Shown here: piece after piece, positions 35,460 through 44,819 of the stretch
How the letters are laid out: the number at the start of each line of letters is the position of its first letter
Position numbering within the stretch: the stretch's first letter is position 1
Assembly: GCA_020851465.1 (NCBI GenBank)
Contig: JADZCR010000002.1
Span: forward strand, 1-64,000
Reading direction: 5' to 3'
Source: Phycisphaeraceae bacterium
Lineage (GTDB): Bacteria; Planctomycetota; Phycisphaerae; Phycisphaerales; Phycisphaeraceae
Length of the DNA: 64,000 nt
The notes under the pieces: generated by a model
What the model was told of the DNA's origin: nothing
What the model saw: the letters and a program-made list of their open reading frames with translations, nothing else
Database searches by the model: none
Position numbers and translations under genes: made by a program

Positions 35460-36275
35460 ATGAATCCCTCACAAGATCCATGGCTGGCTACGCCAAACCT
35501 CGCCCGACTCACCGGGCAGGATATTTGGTGGCTGCGTCGAGGATTCCTCGAACGGACAATCACGATCACTCCACAGATGCGCGTGATTGAGGTAGGCAGC
35601 GGGCCGGCTCATGACTCGATCCTGTTCGCGCAGCGCGGTGCCGAGGTGACTGCTCTGGACTTTTCCATTCAAGGGCTCAACCTTGCGAGGCAGTTTTACA
35701 ACTCTCTCAAGCTGCCCCTGAAAACCGTGTGCGGCAGTGCAACCGCCCTTCCTCTGGCGGATGACCAGTTTGATCTGGCGTTCAACGGCGGCGTACTCGA
35801 ACACTTCACAGATGAAGCACTGGCTACGGTCATTGATGAAATGTCGCGCGTTGTAAGACCGGGAGGTACGGTACTGGCATTTTGCCCTAATCGATTCAAT
35901 GTCTTCTATCAGCATCATCTCAAGACGACCGCTACACACAGTTACGATTTTGAACGAGCATTCACCTCTGGCGAGATGCGATGTCGCTTTGAGGCTGCGG
36001 GACTACGCGACGTACGGATCAGCGGGGTTCATGTGCATCCAGCATTCAATTACGTGCTGCCTTCGTGGCTACCCAAGCATCATCGCATCGAACCGTGGGG
36101 ACGTGCGACATTCGGCTGGCTGGAGCGATCACACGGGTTCGAGCGAATCAAATCGCTGGTTGGCCAGGATTTCGTGGTGTGGGGGCGGGTTCCTCAATCA
36201 TTCCATCGAAAGAGGCGAAGCACCATCCTCGGCGGCGGACCCGCGGTTCGTCAGGATGGCCGACGTGCCGCGTGA
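35460..36275 (+). CDS. Class I SAM-dependent methyltransferase
   Basis: A 271-residue methyltransferase of the Methyltransf_11 type: MRVIEVGSGPAHDSILFA (motif I), VTALDFSIQGLNLA (acidic end of strand 2), DDQFDLAFNGGVLEHF (motif II) and VVRPGGTVLAFCPNR (motif III). The C-terminal part is longer than a minimal domain and basic. It ends the glycan cluster, 24 bp after the degenerate GT2, and is followed by a terminator. Probable substrate is a sugar or lipid intermediate of the cluster, by context only. Confidence 0.88.
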   Translation: MNPSQDPWLATPNLARLTGQDIWWLRRGFLERTITITPQMRVIEVGSGPAHDSILFAQRGAEVTALDFSIQGLNLARQFYNSLKLPLKTVCGSATALPLADDQFDLAFNGGVLEHFTDEALATVIDEMSRVVRPGGTVLAFCPNRFNVFYQHHLKTTATHSYDFERAFTSGEMRCRFEAAGLRDVRISGVHVHPAFNYVLPSWLPKHHRIEPWGRATFGWLERSHGFERIKSLVGQDFVVWGRVPQSFHRKRRSTILGGGPAVRQDGRRAA

Positions 36276-36310
36276 GTGATCCTCTCTACAGCCAAGGTTC
36301 ATCGCGCATA

Positions 36311-36355
36311 AAAACGGGCGTGGTCACAATTGACCCACGCCCGTTTTGTTTTTTG
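36311..36355. terminator. Bidirectional intrinsic terminator
   Basis: A CGGGCGTGG...CCACGCCCG stem (36315-36323 with 36335-36343) is flanked by AAAA on the left and TTTTGTTTTTT on the right. It lies between the end of the glycan cluster (plus) and the end of rpoD (minus), so it can stop transcription from both sides. Confidence 0.85.
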
Positions 36356-36400
36356 ATTTAGCCGGTTAATAAACAACTGTAGGCACGATGCTGAACAATT

Positions 36401-38242
36401 TTACTCTACTTCACTCTCCACGGTGCCATCAAGGAATCCGCTGAGTTTGCGGCTGCGCACGGGGTGCTGAAGCTTACGGATAGCCTTGGCTTCAACCTGA
36501 CGGACGCGCTCGCGGGTGACTTTGAAGATCCGACCGACTTCCTCAAGCGTGTAGGTGTAACCGTCGCCGATACCGTAACGCAGCTTGATGATCTCGCGTT
36601 CACGGTAGGTAAGCGTCTTGAGCACTTGCTCAATGCGGTTTCGGAGCATTTCGCTTGTCGCAGTTTCGCTGGGGTTAGCTACGCTGTCGTCCTCAATGAA
36701 ATCGCCGAAGTAACTGTCTTCGCTCTCGCCGACAGGGCGGTCGAGTGAAATCGGATGGCGGCTGATTTTCATGACTCGCCGTGCCTCGGCGACCGGCATC
36801 TTGGCGATATCAGCAATCTCCTCGATGGTCGGCTCACGACCAAGATCCTGAAGCAGGTTCTTGGCAATGTTGCGCAGTTTGCTCATCGTCTCAATCATGT
36901 GCACCGGAATACGGATGGTGCGGGCGTGGTCGGCGATGGCGCGGGTAATCGCCTGACGAATCCACCAGGTGGCATAAGTTGAAAACTTAAAGCCACGCTT
37001 GAACTCGTACTTATCCACGGCACGCATCAGGCCAGTGTTGCCTTCCTGAATGATGTCCAGGAACGACAGGCCGCGGTTGCGGTATTTCTTGGCGATGGAG
37101 ACGACCAGTCGCAGGTTACCGCCCGACAGATCGCGCTTAGCTCGCTCATATTCATCAAACACGGTGGTGATCTCACGGACGCGAGCCTGAAGTTCCTCTG
37201 GTTCCTCAAGCACGAGCGAGCGGAGTCCCGACAATTCCTCTTTCATGACCATCTTGTCTTCGGGGTCAACACCACCACGCTGGTCATTCGCCTTGTGCAA
37301 CTGACGACGCAGCTCGTTCATCTTTTCACAAATGGAGCGAAGTTTCTTGAGCAAGGGCTGAACCTTGCTCGTCCGGAGTGAAAGCTCCTCGATGAGTGTC
37401 GCCATCTTGCGGCGACGACTCTTGATCGCAGACAGAAGTTGGTCCTTCTCGGCCTTGGCCATGCGATGGTTTTCCTCCATCGCCATCCAATCGTGACGGT
37501 TAAGCTCCAGAAGCTTGCGGACGGTTTTGAGGTTCTCAGGAATACGTGCGGCGATCTTGCCCTTGGCATCGTCCTCGGCTGTGCTGATCTTCATCGTACG
37601 GTCGAAGGGAAGGTCACCCTCATCGACCATTTCGAGAATCTCCACAGCTGCGGTGATCGAGTAGTCATTCTCCAGCACCTTACGGCGGAAGATCATCCGT
37701 GTGGTTTCGATCTTCTTGGCGAGGCGAATTTCCTCCTCGCGGGTCAACAGGCTGATCTCACCCATCTGCGTCAAATACATGCGGACGGGATCGTCAATCC
37801 GGCGAGTCGCAGCTTCCTTCAACGCCTCGGCAATGTCGGCGCGGAGCTGTTCCTCGTCGATCTCCTCGACATCCTCGCCGTCGATCCGCGCGTCCACCGG
37901 AGCTTCGCCCTTGGCGGCACGGGCGGCGGCGGTCGCTTTGGCTGCCTCGACCGCAGCGAGCTTCGCCGAGGCGATCGCAGCTTTTTTCTCCGCTGCATTG
38001 GGCCGCGTCTGCCGCGGTACGGGGACCGGCTTGGCGGGCACAATTTGCCGCACCGTTGGGTCATCGGAAATGTCGATGAGTCGGATGCTCATGGTGTCGA
38101 AGCGCACGAGCAACTCATCGAGCTTATCAGGCTCGACCATCTCATCGGGCAGGAGCGTGTTGAGCTCATCGTAGGTGATGAACCCGCGCCGCTTTCCGCT
38201 TTCAATCAGTTCCGCTACGGCTGGATGCGTCTCTGCAATCAC
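36401..38242 (-). CDS. rpoD: RNA polymerase primary sigma factor RpoD (sigma-70)
   Basis: A 613-residue primary sigma factor. Region 1.1 is N-terminal, followed by an Ala/Lys-rich linker (about 75-120). Region 1.2 reads [21 protein letters not shown] and is followed by a large non-conserved helical insert. Region 2 has [20 protein letters not shown] and [16 protein letters not shown]. Region 3 follows, and region 4 contains [17 protein letters not shown] and [19 protein letters not shown]. It directs RNA polymerase to housekeeping promoters. GTG at 38242 is preferred over TTG at 38260, with GGTGG just upstream. dnaG lies 128 bp upstream on the same strand, the well-known dnaG-rpoD pairing, but rpsU is absent. 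Confidence 0.96.
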   Translation of the reverse strand: MIAETHPAVAELIESGKRRGFITYDELNTLLPDEMVEPDKLDELLVRFDTMSIRLIDISDDPTVRQIVPAKPVPVPRQTRPNAAEKKAAIASAKLAAVEAAKATAAARAAKGEAPVDARIDGEDVEEIDEEQLRADIAEALKEAATRRIDDPVRMYLTQMGEISLLTREEEIRLAKKIETTRMIFRRKVLENDYSITAAVEILEMVDEGDLPFDRTMKISTAEDDAKGKIAARIPENLKTVRKLLELNRHDWMAMEENHRMAKAEKDQLLSAIKSRRRKMATLIEELSLRTSKVQPLLKKLRSICEKMNELRRQLHKANDQRGGVDPEDKMVMKEELSGLRSLVLEEPEELQARVREITTVFDEYERAKRDLSGGNLRLVVSIAKKYRNRGLSFLDIIQEGNTGLMRAVDKYEFKRGFKFSTYATWWIRQAITRAIADHARTIRIPVHMIETMSKLRNIAKNLLQDLGREPTIEEIADIAKMPVAEARRVMKISRHPISLDRPVGESEDSYFGDFIEDDSVANPSETATSEMLRNRIEQVLKTLTYREREIIKLRYGIGDGYTYTLEEVGRIFKVTRERVRQVEAKAIRKLQHPVRSRKLSGFLDGTVESEVE

Positions 38243-38370
38243 CTTAAACCACCCTTTCAAAATCTCCGGGCGTCATGCGCTCCACGCAACGCCCCCTGAA
38301 CCGAACTCCTGCCACACGCCGGTTACTCAAGGCCGCACATACGACCTTGCCTCGTTCACACTTTGGAAAA

Positions 38371-40323
38371 CTAGGAACTCAACCTCGCGATTCTTGTCGG
38401 CGAGGGGTGCGTCCGACGATGTTCAATCAGCTTGCGCAGCAGCTCGCTGCCTTGGTCGTCGTTGACGAATCCTTCACCTGATTTATCTTCAAAGCTCTGA
38501 CGAACCTCGATGTATTCGATTTCCTCACGATATTGCCGAATCGCATCACCCGCTGCGATCAGAATCTGACGAAGGTGGGCAGCATCGCCAGCGGCAGCCT
38601 CAACCTCTGCCTCAGCCTGGGTTGCCAGTGCGGTAAGATCGGTCTGGTTTTGCGAAGCGAGATCAGCGAGCACGGTACTCATCGTGAATTCGATCCCGTC
38701 GCTTAGACGTTGATGAAGCGATCCATACAACCGCTGGCCGATCGGAGTAATCAACTCGGCGGGAGTAACCGCTTCGTCGAGCGTTCGGCCATCAGACAGC
38801 ATCTGGTGAAACAATCCTGGCTCCCGCAGCAGGCACCCGATGACCTGCCTCTCGGCCCGTGCGAGAGCCTTCATTTTATGCTGACTCTGAGGCGAGGCAA
38901 CGTCCGCTCGCAAGTTATCAATTTCATTATCGGAGCCGCTTTGAACCCCGTTTTCAGTGCTGATACGCGGGTTCTGAGATCGACGCACAGGGGCCAATCG
39001 CTTCAGTAAATCCTGAATGGCCTGCTCGGATAAGTGCAGCATCGACGCCAAACGCTGGATTACCATGGCCTTACGGATCACGTTCGTCTGCGACAAACCG
39101 AAAGATGCCAGCTTCGTCAAATACTCTTCCGCCACGCGCTGACTCCCGGTCACGGTAGTCGCGGCATTAAGCTGGACACGAACCCGGCGGAACTGAAACT
39201 CCAGCGCATCGACCGACGCGGCAATTGACTTGTTCCACTGTTCGACCCCATCGGGCATTTCAAACAGCTCAGCAGGATCAACTCCTTCGGGCAGAACCAC
39301 GAAGGCGACATCCATCTCGCCGGTAAGAAATATTTCGACGGCGCGGTCGGCGGCTTTCTGCCCTGCCTCGTCACCGTCATAGATAAGCACGACTTTTTCG
39401 GCGAAGTGGCGCAATGCCTGCACGTGCTGAAGTGTCAGCGCGGTCCCTAGCGTTGCCACCACATTGCGGATACCCGCCTGATGGCAGGCGATCACATCGG
39501 TGTATCCCTCGACGATGACGGCTGTCTTGGTGTCGATGATCGGCTTCTTGGCCATATGCAGGCCGTAAAGCGTCGCGCTCTTGTTAAAGAGCACGGTCTC
39601 AGGACTGTTGAGGTACTTAGGCTCATCCTCGTCGCGGAGCTTGCGGCCACCAAAGGCTATGGGCCTGCCGATCGCATCGAAGATCGGAAAAATTAGGCGA
39701 TGTCGCATCCGATCATAAAAGGACGATCGGTCGAGATCTTGGCTGCGCTCACGAGGCGAGATCAGCCCCGCCATGGCGAAGGCTTGCACATCCCATGCTT
39801 TCTCATTGATCATCATGGCCAGACCGTCCCAACGATCCGCTGCATAGCCGATCTGAAACGCCTCGACCATCTCAGCACTGATCCTGCGTTTGGCGATGTA
39901 ATCGCGTGCCGTCCGACCATGATCGGGATGACGAAGCAGCGCACGAAAGAACTCCACCGCCTGTGAGTTGGCCCGGGCAATGCGTTGTCGCTCCGTCGGG
40001 CTTTCCTCTTCCTGACTCCCGCCGCCCCGTCCCTGAACCAGCTTGATCCCCGTACGGTCCGCCAGCAGTTTCAGTGCATCGGGGAAACTCATCTTGTGAT
40101 AATTCATCACGAAGCTGAACACATCGCCACCAGCACCGCATGAAAAGCATTTGTAAATCTGCTTCGTGGGCGAGACGTGCATGGACGGGTTCTTGTCATC
40201 GTGAAACGGACAGAGCCCCAGAAACTCCTTGCCCCGAGCCTTGAGCGAGACCTGCTCGCCAATCAGCCGGACGATGTCAGTTGCCTGCTGAACCTCGTTT
40301 TTTTGATCGTCACGCGACGGCAT
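38371..40323 (-). CDS. dnaG: DNA primase DnaG
   Basis: A 650-residue primase that lays RNA primers for replication. The N-terminal CHC2 zinc finger is C-P-F-H...C-F-S-C (residues about 38-64: LCPFHDDKNPS, YKCFSCGAGGD). The RNA polymerase domain has FPIFDAIGRPIAFGGR, and the TOPRIM fold has VIVEGYTDVIA and VVLIYDGDEAGQKA. The C-terminal third is the helicase-interaction domain, helical and less conserved. AGAGG about 8 bases upstream supports ATG 40323. It precedes rpoD on the same strand. Confidence 0.96.
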   Translation of the reverse strand: MPSRDDQKNEVQQATDIVRLIGEQVSLKARGKEFLGLCPFHDDKNPSMHVSPTKQIYKCFSCGAGGDVFSFVMNYHKMSFPDALKLLADRTGIKLVQGRGGGSQEEESPTERQRIARANSQAVEFFRALLRHPDHGRTARDYIAKRRISAEMVEAFQIGYAADRWDGLAMMINEKAWDVQAFAMAGLISPRERSQDLDRSSFYDRMRHRLIFPIFDAIGRPIAFGGRKLRDEDEPKYLNSPETVLFNKSATLYGLHMAKKPIIDTKTAVIVEGYTDVIACHQAGIRNVVATLGTALTLQHVQALRHFAEKVVLIYDGDEAGQKAADRAVEIFLTGEMDVAFVVLPEGVDPAELFEMPDGVEQWNKSIAASVDALEFQFRRVRVQLNAATTVTGSQRVAEEYLTKLASFGLSQTNVIRKAMVIQRLASMLHLSEQAIQDLLKRLAPVRRSQNPRISTENGVQSGSDNEIDNLRADVASPQSQHKMKALARAERQVIGCLLREPGLFHQMLSDGRTLDEAVTPAELITPIGQRLYGSLHQRLSDGIEFTMSTVLADLASQNQTDLTALATQAEAEVEAAAGDAAHLRQILIAAGDAIRQYREEIEYIEVRQSFEDKSGEGFVNDDQGSELLRKLIEHRRTHPSPTRIARLSS

Positions 40324-40757
40324 GTTGGAAGCCTCTACCTGCCTGCTACAAACTGTTCGGCGGCGTCTGAGAACGGGACATCTCCGTAGAGAGGTCCGTA
40401 CGGACGCCGGGCACTATTTGCGGAGCGGCCACATAAAAACTACGTCTCCGACTCCCATCGAAGACTACTCAATCCACCACCCTCCGCCCCGAGGCTTCGG
40501 TATCGCATAACTCCGTAATCAACAAGACTTTTGGGAACATCCATCAGCTTGCTGTGCCGTTATTTTGCGACCCTTAAGAAATATCACAGGAATCGAATCA
40601 GTCAACCAAAAGTGCTGACTTATCATGAAAATCTCACAGAATTTTGTCCACGAATTGATTCTGAACTGCCCCATCACGTTTTATAGAATTACCCAATCCG
40701 TGTTTACAACAAGAGTTGCGAAAAATACATCGACTTTGCAATTCGCTCCGTTCCTCC
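40324..40757. other. Intergenic region upstream of dnaG
   Basis: A 434-base AT-richer stretch between dnaG and the rpmB terminator. No credible gene is seen. TTGTAA and TATAAA 18 bases apart on the minus strand (about 40678-40707) form a possible promoter, but it would leave a long leader before dnaG. No riboswitch was recognised. Confidence 0.35.
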
Positions 40758-40785
40758 ATAAAAAAAACGCCAGCGAACCGGCGTT
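40758..40785 (-). terminator. Intrinsic terminator of rpmB
   Basis: On the minus strand AACGCCGG-TTCG-CTGGCGTT (8 bp stem with a UUCG loop, 40785-40766) is followed by TTTTTTT. It lies about 40 bases after the rpmB stop. A very stable, textbook Rho-independent terminator. Confidence 0.92.
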
Positions 40786-40822
40786 TGAAAAACTATTTGG
40801 CTGTCAGGCACTCTTGATGGGA

Positions 40823-41104
40823 CTACTCGGCTGCGGGCTGACTCGCGGTCGCAGGTCTGTATGCATACTTCCGCTTCAGCGGCTTGGTGACCAGCCCCAT
40901 ACGGATGGCTTTAGTCGAGACCTTGACCCGTTGAAGGGAACCATCCACAACCGCGGGAACGGACTGGATATTCGGCTTAAAAGTACGCTTGGTCTTGCCG
41001 GTAATTTTGGTGCCGACACCGCCGAGGTATTTGGCTTTACCGCGCGTGGTGTACGTGTGGCCGGTGGTGGTCTTACGTCCGGTGAATTTGCAAACGCGTG
41101 GCAT
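40823..41104 (-). CDS. rpmB: 50S ribosomal protein L28
   Basis: A 93-residue basic ribosomal protein with the L28 core: MPRVCKFTGRKTTTGHTYTTRG (conserved signature G-R-K...), TKRTFKPNIQSV and a basic C-terminus. The N-terminal reading MPRVC (ATG at 41104) is chosen over an upstream in-frame start because AGGGG lies 7 bases before it. It has its own promoter (41152-41180) and terminator, so it is monocistronic. L28 sits near the E site of the large subunit. Confidence 0.93.
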   Translation of the reverse strand: MPRVCKFTGRKTTTGHTYTTRGKAKYLGGVGTKITGKTKRTFKPNIQSVPAVVDGSLQRVKVSTKAIRMGLVTKPLKRKYAYRPATASQPAAE

Positions 41105-41151
41105 AATCAAACCCCTGCAGGATAAATCTGTGTGGGAATTTCGAGCAAAGT

Positions 41152-41180
41152 ATCTTATCCAAATGAAAAGTTACATGCAA
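41152..41180 (-). promoter_or_regulatory. Sigma-70-type promoter of rpmB
   Basis: On the minus strand TTGCAT (41180-41175), a 17-base spacer and TAAGAT (41157-41152) sit 48 bases upstream of the L28 start. Spacing is ideal and both hexamers are close to consensus. Confidence 0.6.
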
Positions 41181-41214
41181 ACCAACAGATCCTCGCCAAA
41201 CGCCCTCTATATTT

Positions 41215-42147
41215 CTATTTAACTAGGTGCTCGCCAGGCCGCATAGGTCTGCCGCGAATAAACTCCTCAATCGTCATGGCCCGACTGCCGGGAACCTGTA
41301 CCTCCAGCAAACGCACCGAACCGTCGGCAACGGCGACCCGCTGATGCTCCAGTATTACCCCCGGCTCGCCGTCATAGCGGCCAGGCTCTGCAGCCACACG
41401 CAGTATTGATAACGGTTGCAGACGCTGATCTTTTTGCACCCACGTCATCTGCACACCGGGCCAAGGCGTCAATCCATGCACACGACGACGGACCTCATCG
41501 GCTGTTGCATGAAAATCCACATATCCATCCGCCTTGGAAAACTTCGCAGCACGGCTGGCTAATGACTCATCCTGCGGCTGCCCCTGAAGCTGGCCACGGA
41601 TAAAATCGCTCAGCACTTTTTCGATCACATCGGGGCCCATGACAGAGAGACGGTCGTGCAGTTCGCCTGCCGTCTCCAGCGGATCAATCGGCGTAGAGGC
41701 AGTGGCGTAAACCACTCCCGCATCCATGCGTTGCGCAAGTGAAATCACGGATACACCGGTTTGCTTCTCGCCGGCAAGTATTGCCCAGTTAATCGGAGCG
41801 GCTCCACGGAATTTCGGCAGCAGCGAAGCGTGGAGATTGACTGCCAACCCGCCCAGGGCTGCGACGAGCGGCTCGCCAAGCTTCTGCCCAAAAGCAATGA
41901 CCACGGAAGCATCCGGCTGCAACTCGCGGATCATCTCCACAAACGCTTCTGTATTGACGTTCTCCTCCTTATAGACACGCAGACCGATGGCTTGCGCCCA
42001 AGAAGCAATGGGTGTCGGGGTCAACTTTCTCTGCCGACCCGCGGGACGATCCGGTTGAGTCACCACCGCAGCAATTTCATGTCGCCCCGCCAGACGTTGA
42101 AGCGTCGGCAGGCCAAACTCACCTGAACCAAGGAACACAAGTTTCAT
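41215..42147 (-). CDS. fmt: Methionyl-tRNA formyltransferase
   Basis: A 310-residue enzyme that formylates initiator Met-tRNA using 10-formyl-THF. The N-terminal Rossmann-like domain has MKLVFLGSGEFGLPTL and the catalytic loop VNLHASLLPKFRGAAPINWAIL (active-site N-H-D type signature begins NLHAS). The C-terminal OB-like tRNA-binding domain starts near residue 205 (VDFHATADEVRRRVHGLTPWPG). ATG 42147 begins the domain. It lies just downstream of def on the same strand, a classical pairing because Def removes the formyl group that Fmt adds. Confidence 0.95.
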   Translation of the reverse strand: MKLVFLGSGEFGLPTLQRLAGRHEIAAVVTQPDRPAGRQRKLTPTPIASWAQAIGLRVYKEENVNTEAFVEMIRELQPDASVVIAFGQKLGEPLVAALGGLAVNLHASLLPKFRGAAPINWAILAGEKQTGVSVISLAQRMDAGVVYATASTPIDPLETAGELHDRLSVMGPDVIEKVLSDFIRGQLQGQPQDESLASRAAKFSKADGYVDFHATADEVRRRVHGLTPWPGVQMTWVQKDQRLQPLSILRVAAEPGRYDGEPGVILEHQRVAVADGSVRLLEVQVPGSRAMTIEEFIRGRPMRPGEHLVK

Positions 42148-42233
42148 ATGAATGATTCCGATGCGATCAGCGACGGATCATCCTGGATTATCGCAGATGA
42201 ATTTAAAAGTATCGCGCAACACTGTTGCAAGCC

Positions 42234-42764
42234 TCACTGCTTGGATCTCGCTTCAAGCTCGCGCACCACTCGCTGGTTAGCAAGCTTATCCATGGGGCTC
42301 ATGCGGTCGAGGATCAACAAGCCGTCGAGGTGATCGGTCTCGTGTTGCCAGATGCGAGCCTGGAGCTCCTCACTCGTCAGCGTGAATGTATTTCCCATCA
42401 GATCTTGCGCGGTTACGGTGATGGCCTTGGGGCGCCGGATCGTCGCGTGGATCTGCGGCAGGCTCAGACAGCCTTCCTCGAAATCCTCGGTTTCACGACT
42501 TGGGTTGGAGAGGACGGGATTGATGAAGACAAAATCCTGACGTTCTTCCCTAGTCTCACCGGGGCCGACCGCCACGAACATGCGCCAGCTCAGTCCGACC
42601 TGTGGTGCCGCCAGCCCAACGCCAGGGGCCTCGTGCATCAATTCGATCATACGACTTGCCACCGAACGGACTTCGTCACTGATGGCTGCAACGGGCTGAG
42701 AGCGCGTCCGCAGCACACGGGCGGGATAGGTGACGATCCGAAGTTTTCCGGGGTCAACTGACAT
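42234..42764 (-). CDS. def: Peptide deformylase
   Basis: A 176-residue Fe2+/Zn2+ enzyme that removes the N-formyl group from nascent proteins. All three motifs are intact: GVGLAAPQVG, EGCLSLP and the metal-binding HETDHLDG. Length is in the usual range. ATG 42764 (MSVDPGKL) gives the normal N-terminus, while the longer frame from 42818 adds a Cys/Pro-rich stretch unlikely to be translated. fmt follows 86 bp downstream, so they probably share a transcript. Confidence 0.95.
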   Translation of the reverse strand: MSVDPGKLRIVTYPARVLRTRSQPVAAISDEVRSVASRMIELMHEAPGVGLAAPQVGLSWRMFVAVGPGETREERQDFVFINPVLSNPSRETEDFEEGCLSLPQIHATIRRPKAITVTAQDLMGNTFTLTSEELQARIWQHETDHLDGLLILDRMSPMDKLANQRVVRELEARSKQ

Positions 42765-42857
42765 GATCGGGATGGTAGGTGAGACTGGGCAAGGCAACAA
42801 GCGACATGAAGGCCTCAAAAACCACTAAAATCACCCATTGGTTCCATGATCCTAATC

Positions 42858-42886
42858 TTGACTCACATATAAGGGAATGTCATACT
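42858..42886 (+). promoter_or_regulatory. Sigma-70-type promoter of the HU/IHF gene
   Basis: TTGACT (42858-42863), a 17-base spacer and CATACT (42881-42886). Both hexamers are near consensus and the spacing is ideal. It lies about 126 bases upstream of the start at 43013, leaving a leader of around 120 bases. Confidence 0.6.
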
Positions 42887-43012
42887 GATTAAGGCGTTGT
42901 GGCATTTGACGTACTTGGATGCCACAGCGCCAGACATGTCAACGGCCCGGTTGGTTGATGGTATGATTCGGTCTGGGTGGGACTGCTAATCATCTGATTG
43001 ATAGGGGCTCGC

Positions 43013-43354
43013 ATGGCCACAATTACTAAAAAAGAACTCATTGACCATATCTCCGACGCGACCGGTGAAAAGCGGGTCGTAGTCAAGAAAATCGTTCAGA
43101 GTTTTCTGGACTCGATCATCGTGGAGCTTGGCAAGGGAAATAGACTTGAGTTTCGGGATTTTGGCGTTTTTGAAGTCAAGCAACGCCGCGCTCGAAAGGC
43201 TCAGAACCCCAAAACGCTCGCACCGGTACAGGTGCCACCCAAGCGTACTGTAAAGTTCAAGGTCGGACGCCTGATGAAACAGACGCTCATCAGCGACAAT
43301 CCCGTCGCAGCGGTCAACCTCGCCGCCGCAGCGCGTAACCAAGACGACGAGTAA
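43013..43354 (+). CDS. HU/IHF family DNA-binding protein
   Basis: A 113-residue DNA-bending protein. The helical dimerisation part begins TKKELIDHISDATG; the beta-arm region has the conserved GRLEF-type text NRLEFRDFGVFEVKQRRARKAQNP and the basic VPPKRTVKFKVGR. It ends with an extra Ala/Asn-rich tail, about 20 residues longer than HU (90). This could be HU- or IHF-like, and no subtype call is made. AGGGG 5-6 bases before ATG 43013 supports this start over an upstream in-frame TTG. The promoter at 42858 serves it. Confidence 0.92.
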   Translation: MATITKKELIDHISDATGEKRVVVKKIVQSFLDSIIVELGKGNRLEFRDFGVFEVKQRRARKAQNPKTLAPVQVPPKRTVKFKVGRLMKQTLISDNPVAAVNLAAAARNQDDE

Positions 43355-43443
43355 CCTGTCCATCGCAGCCAGTATGCGAGTTATTTATCCGGCTGCTTCA
43401 TGCCGAAATCGGAGCGGTAATGAGTTGTCGCTAAACTCATTTC

Positions 43444-44727
43444 ATGCCTTATTGGCTTGATGAAATCCGTGCCGACCTCAAACAGCTCGAACGTGACAAC
43501 CTTCTACGCACATTGAAGGTCGTCGAGGTGAACGGCCGAACCATTCGCCGCAATGGACGGGAACTTATCAATCTGGCCGGTAACGATTATCTTGGCCTGT
43601 CATCCCATCCGCGTGTTCGTGATGCAGTAATCGATGCCGTGCGGCTTTACGGAACCGGAGCTGGAGCAAGCCGGCTGGTCAGCGGTCATTTACCCATTCA
43701 TGCTCAAATGGAAACGAAGTTTGCCGCATTCAAGCATGCGGAAGCGGCACTGATCCTGCCCAGCGGCTATACCGCCAATCTTGCCGCTGTCACTGCGCTT
43801 GCTCAGCCTGGGGATCTGATCTGTGTGGACAAGCTCAATCACGCAAGCCTGATCGATGCGGCACGTGCCAGCGGCGCGGAAGTACGGGTATTTCCGCATC
43901 TGCGCTACGACAAGCTCGAACGATTGCTCCAGCGCGGCCCGCGTACCAGAACACTCTTGCCCACGGAAATAAACCCCTCGAAAACAACCTTTTCGACGTC
44001 ATCCTCCTCGGGAGAAGTCGCCTCGGACGAATTATTGACGGCTGCCACCGAACGAACTCCCCGCACTTTCATCCTTACCGATTCAGTTTTTTCCATGGAT
44101 GGCAACACCGCTCAACTTCCAGAACTCTGTGATCTGGCTGAAAAATACAGCTCCATCCTGATGGTGGATGAAGCTCACGGCACCGGCGTGCTCGGTGAAA
44201 CCGGTGGCGGCTTGTGCGAACTTCAGGGTATTACCTCGCGCGTCGATGTCGTTATCAGCACTGCGAGCAAGGCACTGGGGGGGCTCGGAGGCATCGTCAC
44301 CGCCCGACGTGAGGTAATTGCAACACTGGTCAATCGCGCTCGCTCTTTTATCTTCAGCACTGGCGTCCCACCCGCACAGGTTGCCGCCATCGGTGCCGCG
44401 CTCGATGTGCTGCGCGATGAACCATGGCGCATACGGAAAATCAGGGAATTGGCTGTTTACCTCCGCAGCCGGCTGCACAATCTGGGCTGGGGGATCCCCT
44501 CTCCATCATCAGACCCTTTGACCCCTGCGACTCCCATTATCCCACTGATCGTCGGCACACCCGCCAATGCGCTGGCGCTGTCTGCGCAATTGGAAGACAA
44601 CGGCTTTTTCGCGCCGGCAATCCGCCCCCCCTCCGTGGCACCCGGAGCATCCCGCGTCCGCCTATCGTTGCGAGCGGATCTGGAGCCGGATGACATCGAT
44701 CGCTTGTGCGGATTGTTGAAACGTTGA
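43444..44727 (+). CDS. bioF: 8-amino-7-oxononanoate synthase (BioF-type aminotransferase fold)
   Basis: A 427-residue member of the alpha-oxoamine synthase family, PLP-dependent. Landmarks: NYLGLSSHPRV-like NDYLGLSSHPRV, GTGAGASRLVSGHLPIHAQME, DKLNHASLIDAARASGA and the PLP lysine in STASKALGGLGG. These fit AONS (pimeloyl-ACP plus Ala) best, while KBL and HemA-type relatives share the core. An insert rich in Ser/Thr (about residues 180-200, SKTTFSTSSSSGEVASD) is longer than in typical enzymes. No other biotin genes are nearby, so the substrate assignment is inferred. Confidence 0.82.
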   Translation: MPYWLDEIRADLKQLERDNLLRTLKVVEVNGRTIRRNGRELINLAGNDYLGLSSHPRVRDAVIDAVRLYGTGAGASRLVSGHLPIHAQMETKFAAFKHAEAALILPSGYTANLAAVTALAQPGDLICVDKLNHASLIDAARASGAEVRVFPHLRYDKLERLLQRGPRTRTLLPTEINPSKTTFSTSSSSGEVASDELLTAATERTPRTFILTDSVFSMDGNTAQLPELCDLAEKYSSILMVDEAHGTGVLGETGGGLCELQGITSRVDVVISTASKALGGLGGIVTARREVIATLVNRARSFIFSTGVPPAQVAAIGAALDVLRDEPWRIRKIRELAVYLRSRLHNLGWGIPSPSSDPLTPATPIIPLIVGTPANALALSAQLEDNGFFAPAIRPPSVAPGASRVRLSLRADLEPDDIDRLCGLLKR

Positions 44728-44819
44728 CAGGCATTTACGCAATTTTGCCTCTATCAAAAGTGTTTATCACGGCTGCATGAGTGTGCTACACTCCGCACCC
44801 CACTACTGAGAGAGATTTC

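Noticed and set aside
37439..38299. A 286-codon plus-strand frame across rpoD
   Set aside because: Antisense to a certain rpoD gene; no domain content.
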